Assembly: GCA_000431775.1 (NCBI GenBank)
Contig: FR888227.1
Span: 26,198 to 56,115, forward strand
Direction of reading: 5' to 3'
Length of the DNA: 29,918 nucleotides
Origin: Clostridium sp. CAG:413
GTDB lineage: Bacteria; Bacillota; Clostridia; Oscillospirales; Acutalibacteraceae
Both the position numbers and the translations under genes were made by a program. The notes under the pieces were generated by a model. That model was not told the DNA's origin. It searched no databases and saw only the letters and a program-made list of their open reading frames with translations. Each line of letters starts with the position of its first letter. Positions within the stretch are counted from its first letter, which is position 1. Of the stretch, positions 1 through 7,354 are shown one piece after another.

Positions 1-843
1 GGTGCCCCAGCTTGCCGCACCGAGCGAGAAAATATAGAAATACTGAGCAAAGGTATCGGTTATTCCCTCGATCGTTGAGAGAATGCTTGAGCCGACAATG
101 AGCATGAGCGGCTTATTCTTAAACAGGAACCTGAAGCAGTCAAGCACCTTCGGTTCATCGGAATTCTGCACCACACGCTCGCGGCAGAATATGCCGGAAA
201 GAGAGAACAGACCCATGCCGAGCGAGCCGGCGACTATACCCATAACGAGGAAGAGCTGACGCATATTCAGCCCTATGACGCCCTTGTTGCTCAGGTCGAT
301 AAAGAGCGAAATTATCGGGGTCACAAGGCCGCCGATGATGCTTGAGAGGAAGCGCGCGGAGGCAATGGCATTTGACCTGTCCACCGGGTTCGGGGATATT
401 GCCGCCGACAAGCCCCAGAATGGTATATCACCTATCGTATAGAAGAATTCCCATATGAAATAGGTCAGGCACATATAGACTATCTTGACCGCATCGGACT
501 GCACGCCCGAGAGGAATTCCGCGCCGCCGAAAAACACGACGGTGGCTATGCCGAGCGGGATCGGAACAAACAGCAGATACGGGCGCAGCTTGCCGAGCCT
601 TGTGCGGGTGCGGTCAACCACGGTTCCCATGATCGGGTCATTGAAGGCATCCCAGAAGCCCATTACCATTATCATAGTGGCAACCGCTTCGCTCGGTATG
701 CCGAAAACGGTGACAAGGAAGAAGGTCATCTGCATACGCACCATGTTGTAACCTATGACCTGGCCGCCGTTTGCGACGCCGTAAAGCACCGTTTCTTTGA
801 CGCCGACGTATCGTTTCTCTTTCATCATTTCGTTATTTGACAT
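1..843 (-). CDS. GPH-family sugar:cation symporter, C-terminus cut off by window edge
   Basis: The frame is open from an ATG at 843 to the left edge, giving 281 residues of a longer protein (family members are about 450-500). It reads as a polytopic membrane carrier of the glycoside-pentoside-hexuronide:cation symporter family within the MFS. The key signatures are DAFNDPIMG near residue 65 and an Arg-rich loop with DRTRTRLGKLRP near 77, which match the cytoplasmic loop between helices 2 and 3 in MelB-like carriers. Six to seven hydrophobic helices are visible. A good AAGGAG ribosome site lies before the ATG. The hydrolase gene ends 17 bases upstream, so the two are probably co-transcribed. 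The sugar carried cannot be told from the sequence; a uronide, glycoside or oligosaccharide is possible. Confidence 0.85.
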   Translation of the reverse strand, partial: MSNNEMMKEKRYVGVKETVLYGVANGGQVIGYNMVRMQMTFFLVTVFGIPSEAVATMIMVMGFWDAFNDPIMGTVVDRTRTRLGKLRPYLLFVPIPLGIATVVFFGGAEFLSGVQSDAVKIVYMCLTYFIWEFFYTIGDIPFWGLSAAISPNPVDRSNAIASARFLSSIIGGLVTPIISLFIDLSNKGVIGLNMRQLFLVMGIVAGSLGMGLFSLSGIFCRERVVQNSDEPKVLDCFRFLFKNKPLMLIVGSSILSTIEGITDTFAQYFYIFSLGAASWGT

Positions 844-860
844 AAGTATCTCCTTCCTGC

Positions 861-1838
861 TTATGACGTCTGAATGATACGGTCATTCTCACACTCGGCA
901 ACGAATCTCTCGATCGCCGCTTCATAAGCCTTGGGGTCGGTATAATAGCTGCGGGCATGTACCGCGCCCGCCACGGTCAGCTTCTCCTTGCGGGTCGGGC
1001 AGGCGGCGTAAAGCTCATCCTGCATGAATTGCGGCACAAAGTCGTCCGCCGCGCCGTGAATGAAAAGCACCGGGAGCTTTGAATTGCTCACCGCCCTGAG
1101 CGGCGAGGCGTCCCTAAAGTCATATCCGCATATCAAGCGGCAGATAAGGTCGCAGGTATGCAACACGGGGAAATTAGGCAGGTGAAACGAGGTTTTGAGC
1201 TGATATGAGAATTCATCCCATGCGCTCGTGTAGGAGCAGTCGGCGATAATGCCCTTGACTGCGGGGTCGCTCACCTTGTCGCTCATCATAAGCACGGTAG
1301 CGCCGCCCATTGAAACGCCGTGCAGATAGACATTAAGATTCGGGAAGCGCTTCCTTGCATAATCGAGCCAGAGCAGAGTATCCGCCGATTCATGTGTGCC
1401 GTAGCCGAGGAACTTGCCGTCGCTCTCGCCGCAGCCCCTGTGCTCCGGCATAAGGACTGTGTAGCCCTCACGGTAAAAATACGGCATATCGAAGCAGAAT
1501 TCGCCGACACCGGAGCTGTGCGCTCCGTGGCAGGCGATAAGCAGTCGGCCGTTGCTCACGGGCGGTATTATGACGCTGCCCCTGAGCGTTTCGCCGTTCG
1601 AGGCGGTCAGCGACAGCTTCTCTATCGGGAAATCCGCAAACGCTTTCAGCGCGGCGTCCCTGTCCCTGTCGAAGTCGCTCTGAGGAGCCTCATTGCCCGC
1701 GACGAGCTTGCCGATAAATTTCGGCAGCGGCATCTGTTTATACCATATTATCTGGTTGAATATGAAGCCGCAGATCAAAAACAGCAGGAGGATGAATACT
1801 CCGAGCACGGCTGCAAGGATTATCAAAGCCGTTTTCAT
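861..1838 (-). CDS. Membrane-anchored alpha/beta hydrolase (serine esterase/peptidase-like)
   Basis: A 325-residue protein with one N-terminal membrane helix (about residues 4-28) and an alpha/beta-hydrolase domain behind it, so the enzyme probably sits on the outer face of the membrane. Motifs seen: an oxyanion-type HGAH near 104, the nucleophile elbow HGVSMGG with Ser176, an Asp in HGAADDF near 266, and the catalytic His in AVHAR near 294. This resembles bacterial BEM46/YqkD-like hydrolases whose substrates are mostly unknown. I chose the ATG at 1838 because GGAAGTGA, one base off the ideal site, lies 5 bases upstream; a GTG at 1847 would add three residues with a poorer site. It shares a transcript with the downstream GPH carrier, which hints at trimming an ester or glycoside that the carrier imports, but this is inference. 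Confidence 0.85.
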   Translation of the reverse strand: MKTALIILAAVLGVFILLLFLICGFIFNQIIWYKQMPLPKFIGKLVAGNEAPQSDFDRDRDAALKAFADFPIEKLSLTASNGETLRGSVIIPPVSNGRLLIACHGAHSSGVGEFCFDMPYFYREGYTVLMPEHRGCGESDGKFLGYGTHESADTLLWLDYARKRFPNLNVYLHGVSMGGATVLMMSDKVSDPAVKGIIADCSYTSAWDEFSYQLKTSFHLPNFPVLHTCDLICRLICGYDFRDASPLRAVSNSKLPVLFIHGAADDFVPQFMQDELYAACPTRKEKLTVAGAVHARSYYTDPKAYEAAIERFVAECENDRIIQTS

Positions 1839-1943
1839 TTTTCTCACTTCCGTCCGTTATCCGCCCCGCGTTTACGCATCATGCACAAGTTAAAACGAAG
1901 AGCAGGATAATTTTTATTGAAATTGCTTGATAAATACTCGTTT

Positions 1944-1972
1944 ATTATAGACCATTCGGCGGCAAAAGGCAA
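1944..1972 (-). promoter_or_regulatory. Sigma-A promoter for the hydrolase-symporter operon
   Basis: On the minus strand a consensus -10 TATAAT (1949-1944) lies 17 bases from a -35 TTGCCT (1972-1967, four of six consensus bases). Transcription would begin near 1937 and give a leader of about 100 bases before the hydrolase start. Confidence 0.55.
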
Positions 1973-2017
1973 GCAATTTAATGACAAAATAAGAGAAAAA
2001 AACGCTATGTTACAAAA

Positions 2018-2031
2018 GCGCAATATTGTGC
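2018..2031. other. Near-perfect 14-base palindrome between two divergent promoters
   Basis: GCGCAATATTGTGC is self-complementary except for one G-T pair. It lies between the divergent hydrolase and purE promoters, about 45 bases upstream of the hydrolase -35. A second inverted repeat, AAAATC-GTCA-GATTTT (2087-2102), sits 28 bases before the purE -35. Either could be a repressor or activator site. No known operator was recognised. Confidence 0.25.
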
Positions 2032-2129
2032 GGCATTTTTGGAACCACAAATGTGATTTTTGGCAATCGGCTACGAATTTTCAGACAAAATCGTCAGATT
2101 TTTCATCATTACCGACAGCCGTATTTTCC

Positions 2130-2158
2130 TTGACACGGGCAAGGCGATATGTTATAAT
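2130..2158 (+). promoter_or_regulatory. Consensus sigma-A promoter of the purine operon
   Basis: A perfect -35 TTGACA (2130-2135) and perfect -10 TATAAT (2153-2158) are 17 bases apart, with an extended -10 TG at 2150-2151. Transcription should start near 2165, just before the first helix of the riboswitch. Such a strong core promoter fits an operon whose control is exerted after initiation, by attenuation. Confidence 0.9.
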
Positions 2159-2176
2159 CCAAGTATAACAAGTATA

Positions 2177-2247
2177 GCTTTTCGGGACTGACGGATTAGT
2201 GGAGCACCACGTGGACCGAGAAGCCGAAGCTGCCGACCGTCTGGGCA
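2177..2247 (+). promoter_or_regulatory. ZTP (ZMP/pfl) riboswitch aptamer
   Basis: The leader folds as a pfl-type RNA that binds ZTP/ZMP, the alarmone for 10-formyl-tetrahydrofolate shortage. P1 is GCTTTTCGG (2177-2185) pairing with CCGAGAAGC (2216-2224), with one G-U pair. P2 is GTGG/CCAC (2199-2202 and 2207-2210). P3 is GCC/GGC (2232-2234 and 2244-2246). The pseudoknot is ACGG (2191-2194) with CCGT (2237-2240). The GACTGACGG and GCCGACCGTCTGGGC blocks closely resemble the Fusobacterium ulcerans ZTP riboswitch as I recall it. The last strand of P3 also forms the start of the terminator that follows, so ligand binding should favour read-through into the pur genes. Confidence 0.93.
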
Positions 2248-2283
2248 TATTTATCCTTCATCGGGATAAATGTGCCCTTTTTT
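2243..2283 (+). terminator. Riboswitch-controlled intrinsic terminator (expression platform)
   Basis: A 14-pair stem joins 2243-2256 with 2264-2277 (GGGCA and ATTTATCC against their complements, one G-U pair), with a short loop and a run of six T at 2278-2283. Its 5' arm begins with GGGC, which is also needed for helix P3 of the aptamer, so the two structures exclude each other. This is the layout of an ON switch: ligand bound, no terminator. Confidence 0.92.
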
Positions 2284-2303
2284 ATTTTCGGAAGGAGGAC
2301 AAC

Positions 2304-2801
2304 ATGAAGAAAGTAGCAATAATCATGGGAAGCGACAGCGACCTGCCCGTTGTCAGGAAAGCTGCGGCTACGCTCAATGACTTTGGGGTGCCCTACGAGG
2401 CGCACGTCTTTTCGGCGCACCGCACACCCGAACAGGCAAAGGAATTCAGCGCCGACGCGCGCCGTAACGGCTTCGGCGCAATAATTGCGGCAGCCGGCAT
2501 GGCGGCTCACCTTGCGGGGGCTATAGCTGCAAACACCACCCTGCCGGTTATCGGTATACCCATAAAGTCAGGAGATTTAGGCGGTATTGACGCACTGCTC
2601 TCGACCGTACAAATGCCATCGGGAATTCCCGTAGCGACGGTCGCCATAGACGGTGCAGTCAATGCCGCTTTATTATGCGTTGAAATTCTCAGCCTCTCGG
2701 ATGACGGGCTTGCCGCAAAGCTCGAAGCCAAGAGGAAAGCGGACGCTCAGAAGGTCCTCGATAAAGACTCGGATATAGAAAAAAGAATCAATTCATTATA
2801 A
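2304..2801 (+). CDS. purE: PurE, N5-CAIR mutase / AIR carboxylase
   Basis: This 165-residue protein makes CAIR (4-carboxy-AIR) in purine synthesis. The glycine-rich phosphate loop GSDSDLPV starts at residue 9 and the active-site AHRTP lies at 38-42. The C-terminal half has the family block [15 protein letters not shown]. The ATG at 2304 is preceded by AAGGAGG at ideal spacing; an upstream in-frame GTG at 2199 falls inside the riboswitch and is not a real start. Class I PurE needs PurK for N5-CAIR, but no purK lies in this operon, so it may act directly on AIR plus CO2 (class II behaviour) or rely on a purK elsewhere. It is the first gene of the operon, with purC 22 bases downstream. Confidence 0.95.
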   Translation: MKKVAIIMGSDSDLPVVRKAAATLNDFGVPYEAHVFSAHRTPEQAKEFSADARRNGFGAIIAAAGMAAHLAGAIAANTTLPVIGIPIKSGDLGGIDALLSTVQMPSGIPVATVAIDGAVNAALLCVEILSLSDDGLAAKLEAKRKADAQKVLDKDSDIEKRINSL

Positions 2802-2823
2802 ATCAACCACGGAGGTAATCAAA

Positions 2824-3534
2824 ATGGAAAAAACCGTTCAGCTCTATGAAGGCAAGGCAAAGAAAGTATTCGCCACCGACGACCCCGACCTTGTTATCGT
2901 CTCCTACAAGGACGACGCCACGGCTCTCGACGGCCTCAAAAAGGGCACCATCGCGGGCAAAGGCGTTATCAACAACAGGATGTCAAATTACCTCTGCCGT
3001 CTGCTGGAGCGGCACGGAGTGCCCACCCACTATGTGGAGGAATTGAACGACCGTGAGACGGTAGTTAAGAAAGTCTCGATAGTTCCCCTCGAGGTCATAA
3101 TCCGCAATATCTCCGCAGGTTCGTTCGCAAAGCGCTACGGCGTTGAGGAGGGCATAGTATTCAAAAAGCCCACGATAGAATTCTCATACAAAAACGATGA
3201 GCTTCACGACCCGCTCATCAATTCATATCACGCCCTCGCCCTCGGCCTCGCCACCGAGGAGGAGATCGAGACAATCAAAGCCCTCGCCTTCAAGGTCAAC
3301 GACGTTCTCAAGGAATATTTCCTCTCGCTCAACGTGAAGCTCGTTGACTTCAAGCTCGAATTCGGCAGGCTGCCCGACGGCAAAATAGTGCTTGCGGACG
3401 AGATATCGCCCGACACCTGCCGCTTCTGGGACGCAACCACGGGTGAGAAGCTCGACAAGGATCGCTTCCGCCGCGACATGGGCGGAGTTGAGGACGCTTA
3501 CAACGAGATGATGAAGAGAGTATTCGGCGACTGA
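2824..3534 (+). CDS. purC: PurC, SAICAR synthetase
   Basis: A 236-residue, full-length phosphoribosylaminoimidazole-succinocarboxamide synthase that joins CAIR and aspartate using ATP. Family landmarks are [10 protein letters not shown] at the N-terminus, [14 protein letters not shown] in the middle, and [14 protein letters not shown] near the C-terminus. The start has a GGAGG site, and the gene lies between purE and purF with short gaps, so it belongs to the riboswitch-controlled transcript. Confidence 0.96.
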   Translation: MEKTVQLYEGKAKKVFATDDPDLVIVSYKDDATALDGLKKGTIAGKGVINNRMSNYLCRLLERHGVPTHYVEELNDRETVVKKVSIVPLEVIIRNISAGSFAKRYGVEEGIVFKKPTIEFSYKNDELHDPLINSYHALALGLATEEEIETIKALAFKVNDVLKEYFLSLNVKLVDFKLEFGRLPDGKIVLADEISPDTCRFWDATTGEKLDKDRFRRDMGGVEDAYNEMMKRVFGD

Positions 3535-3547
3535 ATCGGAGGATATA

Positions 3548-4981
3548 ATGAGCAATTTGAGAGAAGAATGCGGAGTTTTCGGCGTTTTTTCGGGTGAAAC
3601 AAACGACGTTGCAAGCACCACCTATTACGGCCTCTTCGCCTTGCAGCACAGGGGTCAGGAATCCTGCGGAATAGTGGTCAACGACGACGGTGTTTTTACC
3701 GATTATAAAGACACGGGGCTTGTAAACGACGTTTTCACCCCAAATATAATCGACCGTCTCGGCGAGGGCAACATCGCCATAGGCCATGTGCGCTACGGCA
3801 CCACCGGCTCAAGCGAGCGCAGCAACGCTCAGCCGATAGTGGTGAACCACATCAAGGGCAAAATGGCACTCGCCCACAACGGCAATCTGATAAATTCGGG
3901 CGAGCTGCGCCGTGAGCTGGAGCTTGAGGGCTCAATATTCCACACGACCAGCGACACCGAGGTCATTTCATACATTATTACCAAAGAGAGGCTCTCCGCG
4001 CCGTCGATAGAGCAGGCGGTGAATCACGCGGTGGACAGGATAAAAGGCGCATATTCGCTCGTCATCATGTCCCCGTCGAAGCTGATAGCCGTGCGCGATG
4101 AGAACGGCTTTCGCCCCCTGTGCTACGGCATCACCAAGGACGGCAGATACATCGTCGCCTCCGAGAGCTGCGCCCTTGACGCTGTGGGAGCAGAATTTAT
4201 CCGCGACATTAAACCCGGCGAGATAGTGGTATTCGACAAAAACGGAGTTCGCTCCATTGAGGATCACTGCGGCAAAGCGCCCGGCGCACTCTGTGTGTTT
4301 GAATATATCTACTTTGCCCGCCCCGATTCGGTCATAGACGGCTGCTCTGTGCACTCCGCAAGGCTCAGAGCCGGCGCATTTCTCGCCCTCGAGCATCCCG
4401 TTCAGGCGGACGTCGTCATCGGCGTGCCGGATTCGGGTCTCGACGCGGCGCTCGGCTACTCCAAGCAGTCGGGCATTCCCTATGAGATAGGCTTCATCAA
4501 GAATAAATATATCGGCCGCACCTTTATAGCTCCGGGTCAGAAGAGCCGTGAGGACAAGGTCAAAATCAAGCTCAACCCCATTGCCGAGGTCGTTAAGGGC
4601 AAAAGAGTTGTTATGATAGACGACTCGATAGTCAGGGGCACGACCAGCGCAAGGATAGTGAAGCTCCTGCGTGAAGCGGGCGCAAAGGAGATACACATGA
4701 GGGTATCCGCTCCCCCGTTCCTCAACCCCTGCTACTACGGCACGGATATCGACTCGAGGGAGAATCTCATCGCCTGCAAATACTCGGTGGACGAGATTGC
4801 AAAGAAGATAGGCGTTGATTCGCTCGGCTACCTGAGCATCGAGAGCGTCAAGCAGATAGCCAAGGGCATAAACGGCGGCGGCTACTGCTCCGCCTGCTTC
4901 GACGGGATGTATCCGACCGAGATACCGCAGGCGCCGATGAAAAACCGCTTTGAAACCAAAATTTCCGAAAACAAGGAGTAA
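3548..4981 (+). CDS. purF: PurF, amidophosphoribosyltransferase with propeptide and Fe-S ligands
   Basis: A 477-residue glutamine-PRPP amidotransferase, the committed step of purine synthesis. A seven-residue propeptide (MSNLREE) precedes the catalytic Cys8 of the N-terminal glutaminase domain. The PRPP-binding motif VVMIDDSIVRGTT lies near 353-365. Cys249, Cys395, Cys447 and Cys450 (CSAC) match the four cysteines that bind a 4Fe-4S cluster in the Bacillus subtilis enzyme, so this is the oxygen-sensitive Bacillus type rather than the E. coli type. The cluster controls maturation and stability in the known enzyme. The ribosome site of the next gene, purM, lies in the last codons of purF. Confidence 0.96.
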   Translation: MSNLREECGVFGVFSGETNDVASTTYYGLFALQHRGQESCGIVVNDDGVFTDYKDTGLVNDVFTPNIIDRLGEGNIAIGHVRYGTTGSSERSNAQPIVVNHIKGKMALAHNGNLINSGELRRELELEGSIFHTTSDTEVISYIITKERLSAPSIEQAVNHAVDRIKGAYSLVIMSPSKLIAVRDENGFRPLCYGITKDGRYIVASESCALDAVGAEFIRDIKPGEIVVFDKNGVRSIEDHCGKAPGALCVFEYIYFARPDSVIDGCSVHSARLRAGAFLALEHPVQADVVIGVPDSGLDAALGYSKQSGIPYEIGFIKNKYIGRTFIAPGQKSREDKVKIKLNPIAEVVKGKRVVMIDDSIVRGTTSARIVKLLREAGAKEIHMRVSAPPFLNPCYYGTDIDSRENLIACKYSVDEIAKKIGVDSLGYLSIESVKQIAKGINGGGYCSACFDGMYPTEIPQAPMKNRFETKISENKE

Positions 4982-4984
4982 AGC

Positions 4985-6025
4985 ATGAAGAATTCACAGT
5001 CAAAGTCCTACGCCGAGGCAGGCGTTGATATCACCGCGGGTTACAAGGCCGTTGAGCTTATGAAAAGCCACATTGCAAGAACTTTGACAAGCGGAGTTTG
5101 CTCCGATGTCGGCGGCTTCGGCGGGCTTTTTGAGCTTGACACAAACGGCATGGAGCGCCCGACCCTCGTGAGCGGCACGGACGGCGTCGGCACCAAGCTC
5201 AAGCTCGCATTCCTTATGGATAAGCATGACACGGTCGGCATCGACTGCGTCGCAATGTGCGTCAACGACATCATCTGCTGCGGCGCGAAGCCCCTTTTCT
5301 TCCTTGATTACATCGCCTGCGGCAAAAACGTGCCCGAGAGGATAGCTCAGATAGTTGCGGGCGTTGCCGAGGGCTGCGTTCAGAGCGGCGCCGCCCTGAT
5401 AGGCGGCGAGACCGCCGAGATGCCGGGCTTCTACCCCGCCGACGAATATGACCTTGCGGGCTTCTCCGTAGGCATAGTCGATAAAACGAAGATACCCGAT
5501 AACAAATCCATGTGCGAGGGCGACGCGGTTATCGCCCTGCCGTCAAGCGGCGTGCATTCAAACGGCTTTTCGCTCGTTCGCAAGGTATTCGACGTCGAGA
5601 ATTGCGACCTCACCTCCCCTCTCGACGAGCTTTGCGGCAAGTCGCTCGGCGAAGCGCTGCTGACCCCGACAAAAATATATGTGAAGCCCATGCTGGCGCT
5701 CTTTGAAGCGGTAAAAGTCAAGGGCGTTTCGCATATCACGGGCGGCGGCTTCTATGAGAATATCCCCCGCAGCATTCCCGACGGCCTCGGGGCTGAGATA
5801 AAGAAAGCCGATGTCCGCACGCTGCCGATATTCGACCTTATCGCAAAGGCGGGCGACATCCCCGAACGCGATATGTATAATACATTCAATATGGGCGTCG
5901 GCATGAGCGCCGTAGTCGCCGCCGAGGACGCCGAAAAAGCGGTTGAAACGCTGAAGGCAAACGGCGTTGACGCTTATATCCTGGGCAAAATAATCAAATC
6001 GACCGACAAGGTGGTGCTCATATGA
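4985..6025 (+). CDS. purM: PurM, AIR synthetase
   Basis: A 346-residue phosphoribosylformylglycinamidine cyclo-ligase that closes the imidazole ring of AIR with ATP. It shows the PurM/SelD fold markers: [13 protein letters not shown] (about 62-74), [14 protein letters not shown] (about 137-150), [13 protein letters not shown] and [13 protein letters not shown]. It starts three bases after purF ends, using an AAGGAG inside the purF tail. Its stop overlaps the purN start as ATGA, which points to translational coupling. Confidence 0.96.
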   Translation: MKNSQSKSYAEAGVDITAGYKAVELMKSHIARTLTSGVCSDVGGFGGLFELDTNGMERPTLVSGTDGVGTKLKLAFLMDKHDTVGIDCVAMCVNDIICCGAKPLFFLDYIACGKNVPERIAQIVAGVAEGCVQSGAALIGGETAEMPGFYPADEYDLAGFSVGIVDKTKIPDNKSMCEGDAVIALPSSGVHSNGFSLVRKVFDVENCDLTSPLDELCGKSLGEALLTPTKIYVKPMLALFEAVKVKGVSHITGGGFYENIPRSIPDGLGAEIKKADVRTLPIFDLIAKAGDIPERDMYNTFNMGVGMSAVVAAEDAEKAVETLKANGVDAYILGKIIKSTDKVVLI

Positions 6026-6573
6026 GCAGGGTCGCCATCGCCGTGCTCGTATCGGGCGGCGGCACGAATTTGCAGGCTCTCATTGACTCTCAGCGCAGCG
6101 GAGCGCTTCACAGCGGCGAGATAACGCTCGTCATATCGAGCAGCCCGAGCGCCTACGCCCTCAAGCGCGCCGAGGATGCAGGCATAGCGACCTGCGTTTG
6201 TGAGAAGCGCGGGCGCAGCCAGGAGGAATTTGAAGCCGATATACTCAAAGCTCTGAAAGAGAACGGCATAGAGCTTATAATCCTCGCGGGCTTCATGTGC
6301 ATCCTCAGCGAGAACTTTGTGAAGCTCTACCCCGAGCGGATAATCAATGTGCACCCCTCGCTGATACCGTCGTTTTGCGGCAAGGGCTTCTACGGGCTTC
6401 GGGTGCATGAGGCAGCGCTGAATTACGGCGTAAAGGTCACGGGAGCCACCGTGCATTTTGTCAACGAAATACCCGACGGCGGCAAGATAATAATGCAGAA
6501 GGCCGTTTATATTGAGGAAAACGACACACCCGAAACGCTCCAGAGGCGGGTCATGGAGAACGCCGAATGGTAA
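6022..6573 (+). CDS. purN: PurN, GAR transformylase, cut short by an in-frame stop
   Basis: This enzyme formylates GAR (glycinamide ribonucleotide) with 10-formyl-THF. The protein is 183 residues. It keeps the phosphate loop [10 protein letters not shown] (11-20), Asn109 and His111 in NVHPSLIP, and the catalytic Asp152 of DGG. It ends at EW followed by TAA (6571-6573). Beyond the stop the same frame continues for 17 codons as LLPKSAEKVCEKIKENR to a TGA at 6625-6627, which overlaps the next start as ATGA. PurN proteins normally run through EWxLLP to about 200 residues, so the stop looks like a recent mutation, for example AAA to TAA, or a base-call error. All catalytic residues precede the stop, so some activity may remain. 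Confidence 0.88.
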   Translation: MSRVAIAVLVSGGGTNLQALIDSQRSGALHSGEITLVISSSPSAYALKRAEDAGIATCVCEKRGRSQEEFEADILKALKENGIELIILAGFMCILSENFVKLYPERIINVHPSLIPSFCGKGFYGLRVHEAALNYGVKVTGATVHFVNEIPDGGKIIMQKAVYIEENDTPETLQRRVMENAEW

Positions 6574-6627
6574 CTGCTGCCGAAATCGGCGGAAAAAGTA
6601 TGCGAAAAGATTAAGGAGAACAGATGA
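6574..6627 (+). other. Orphaned C-terminal tail of purN behind the premature stop
   Basis: Seventeen sense codons in the purN frame followed by TGA. The tail reads like the last helix of PurN, and its TGA overlaps the purO ATG at 6624. It also contains the AAGGAG ribosome site (6613-6618) used by purO, so it is kept in part for that reason. Confidence 0.8.
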
Positions 6628-7343
6628 TGAACATATATAAAACCGATTCCGCTGCCGATCTGCTCAAGGGCAACGCCTACGCAGGCAGAGGCATAATCAT
6701 CGGCACCTCGGCAAACGGCAGATACGCCGTGACCGCCTATTTCATAATGGGCAGAAGCCAAAACAGCCGCAACCGCATCTTTATTAAGGACGGCGCGACC
6801 GTCAGAACCGAGCCTTTTGACTCTTCCAAGGTCGAGGATCCCTCGCTGATAATCTATAACGCCGTGCGCGAGAACGGCGGCGACCTCGTGGTCACGAACG
6901 GCGACCAGACCGACACGGTCTGTGACCTGATGGCAGAGGGCAAGAGCTTCTCCGAGGCGCTCGCTACCCGCTGCTTCGAGCCCGATTCACCGAATTTCAC
7001 CCCGAGGATAAGCGGCATTCTTCATTTAGACGGCGGCTTCGACTACGAGATGAGCATCCTCAAAAGCATTGACCCCGACGGCTCGGACTGCTGCCGCTAC
7101 ACCTACGCTTACCCCTCAAAGGCGGGGCTCGGCCACTTCATCCACACCTATATCTGCGACGGCGACCCGCTGCCCACCTTCTGCGGCGAGCCCGAACGCA
7201 TAGCCATTCCCGACGATATCGACGGATTTGCCGCCGAGCTTTGGGACAGCCTCAATGAAGAGAACAAGATCTCGCTTTACGTCCGCTACACCGATATCGG
7301 CAGCGGCGAATACACCGACAAGCTGATAAATAAAAACCGCTGA
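6624..7343 (+). CDS. purO: PurO-type IMP cyclohydrolase
   Basis: A 239-residue protein of the IMP cyclohydrolase family first described in archaea, which closes FAICAR (5-formamido-AICAR) to IMP. The N-terminal block GRGIIIGTSANGRYAVTAYF and the conserved GRSQNSRNR (43-51) support this. PurO is an NTN-hydrolase-fold enzyme with no sequence relation to the PurH cyclohydrolase domain. It sits directly before a gene that encodes only the AICAR transformylase half of PurH, so the two together replace bifunctional PurH. Two ATGs in tandem (6624 and 6627) are possible; AAGGAG is 5 and 8 bases away, so the second may be preferred. Confidence 0.88.
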   Translation: MMNIYKTDSAADLLKGNAYAGRGIIIGTSANGRYAVTAYFIMGRSQNSRNRIFIKDGATVRTEPFDSSKVEDPSLIIYNAVRENGGDLVVTNGDQTDTVCDLMAEGKSFSEALATRCFEPDSPNFTPRISGILHLDGGFDYEMSILKSIDPDGSDCCRYTYAYPSKAGLGHFIHTYICDGDPLPTFCGEPERIAIPDDIDGFAAELWDSLNEENKISLYVRYTDIGSGEYTDKLINKNR

Positions 7344-7354
7344 GGAGGTCAAAA

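Noticed and set aside
2199..2303. N-terminal extension of purE from a GTG at 2199
   Set aside because: The extension falls on the riboswitch and terminator; AAGGAGG before the ATG at 2304 and family length both favour the short form.
3968..4696. Minus-strand open frame of 242 residues opposite purF
   Set aside because: Shadow frame; no start signal and no family motif.
6571..6627. Programmed stop-codon read-through in purN
   Set aside because: TAA is the least leaky stop and no stem-loop or special context is evident; a plain mutation or sequence error is simpler, though the finding is reported for checking.
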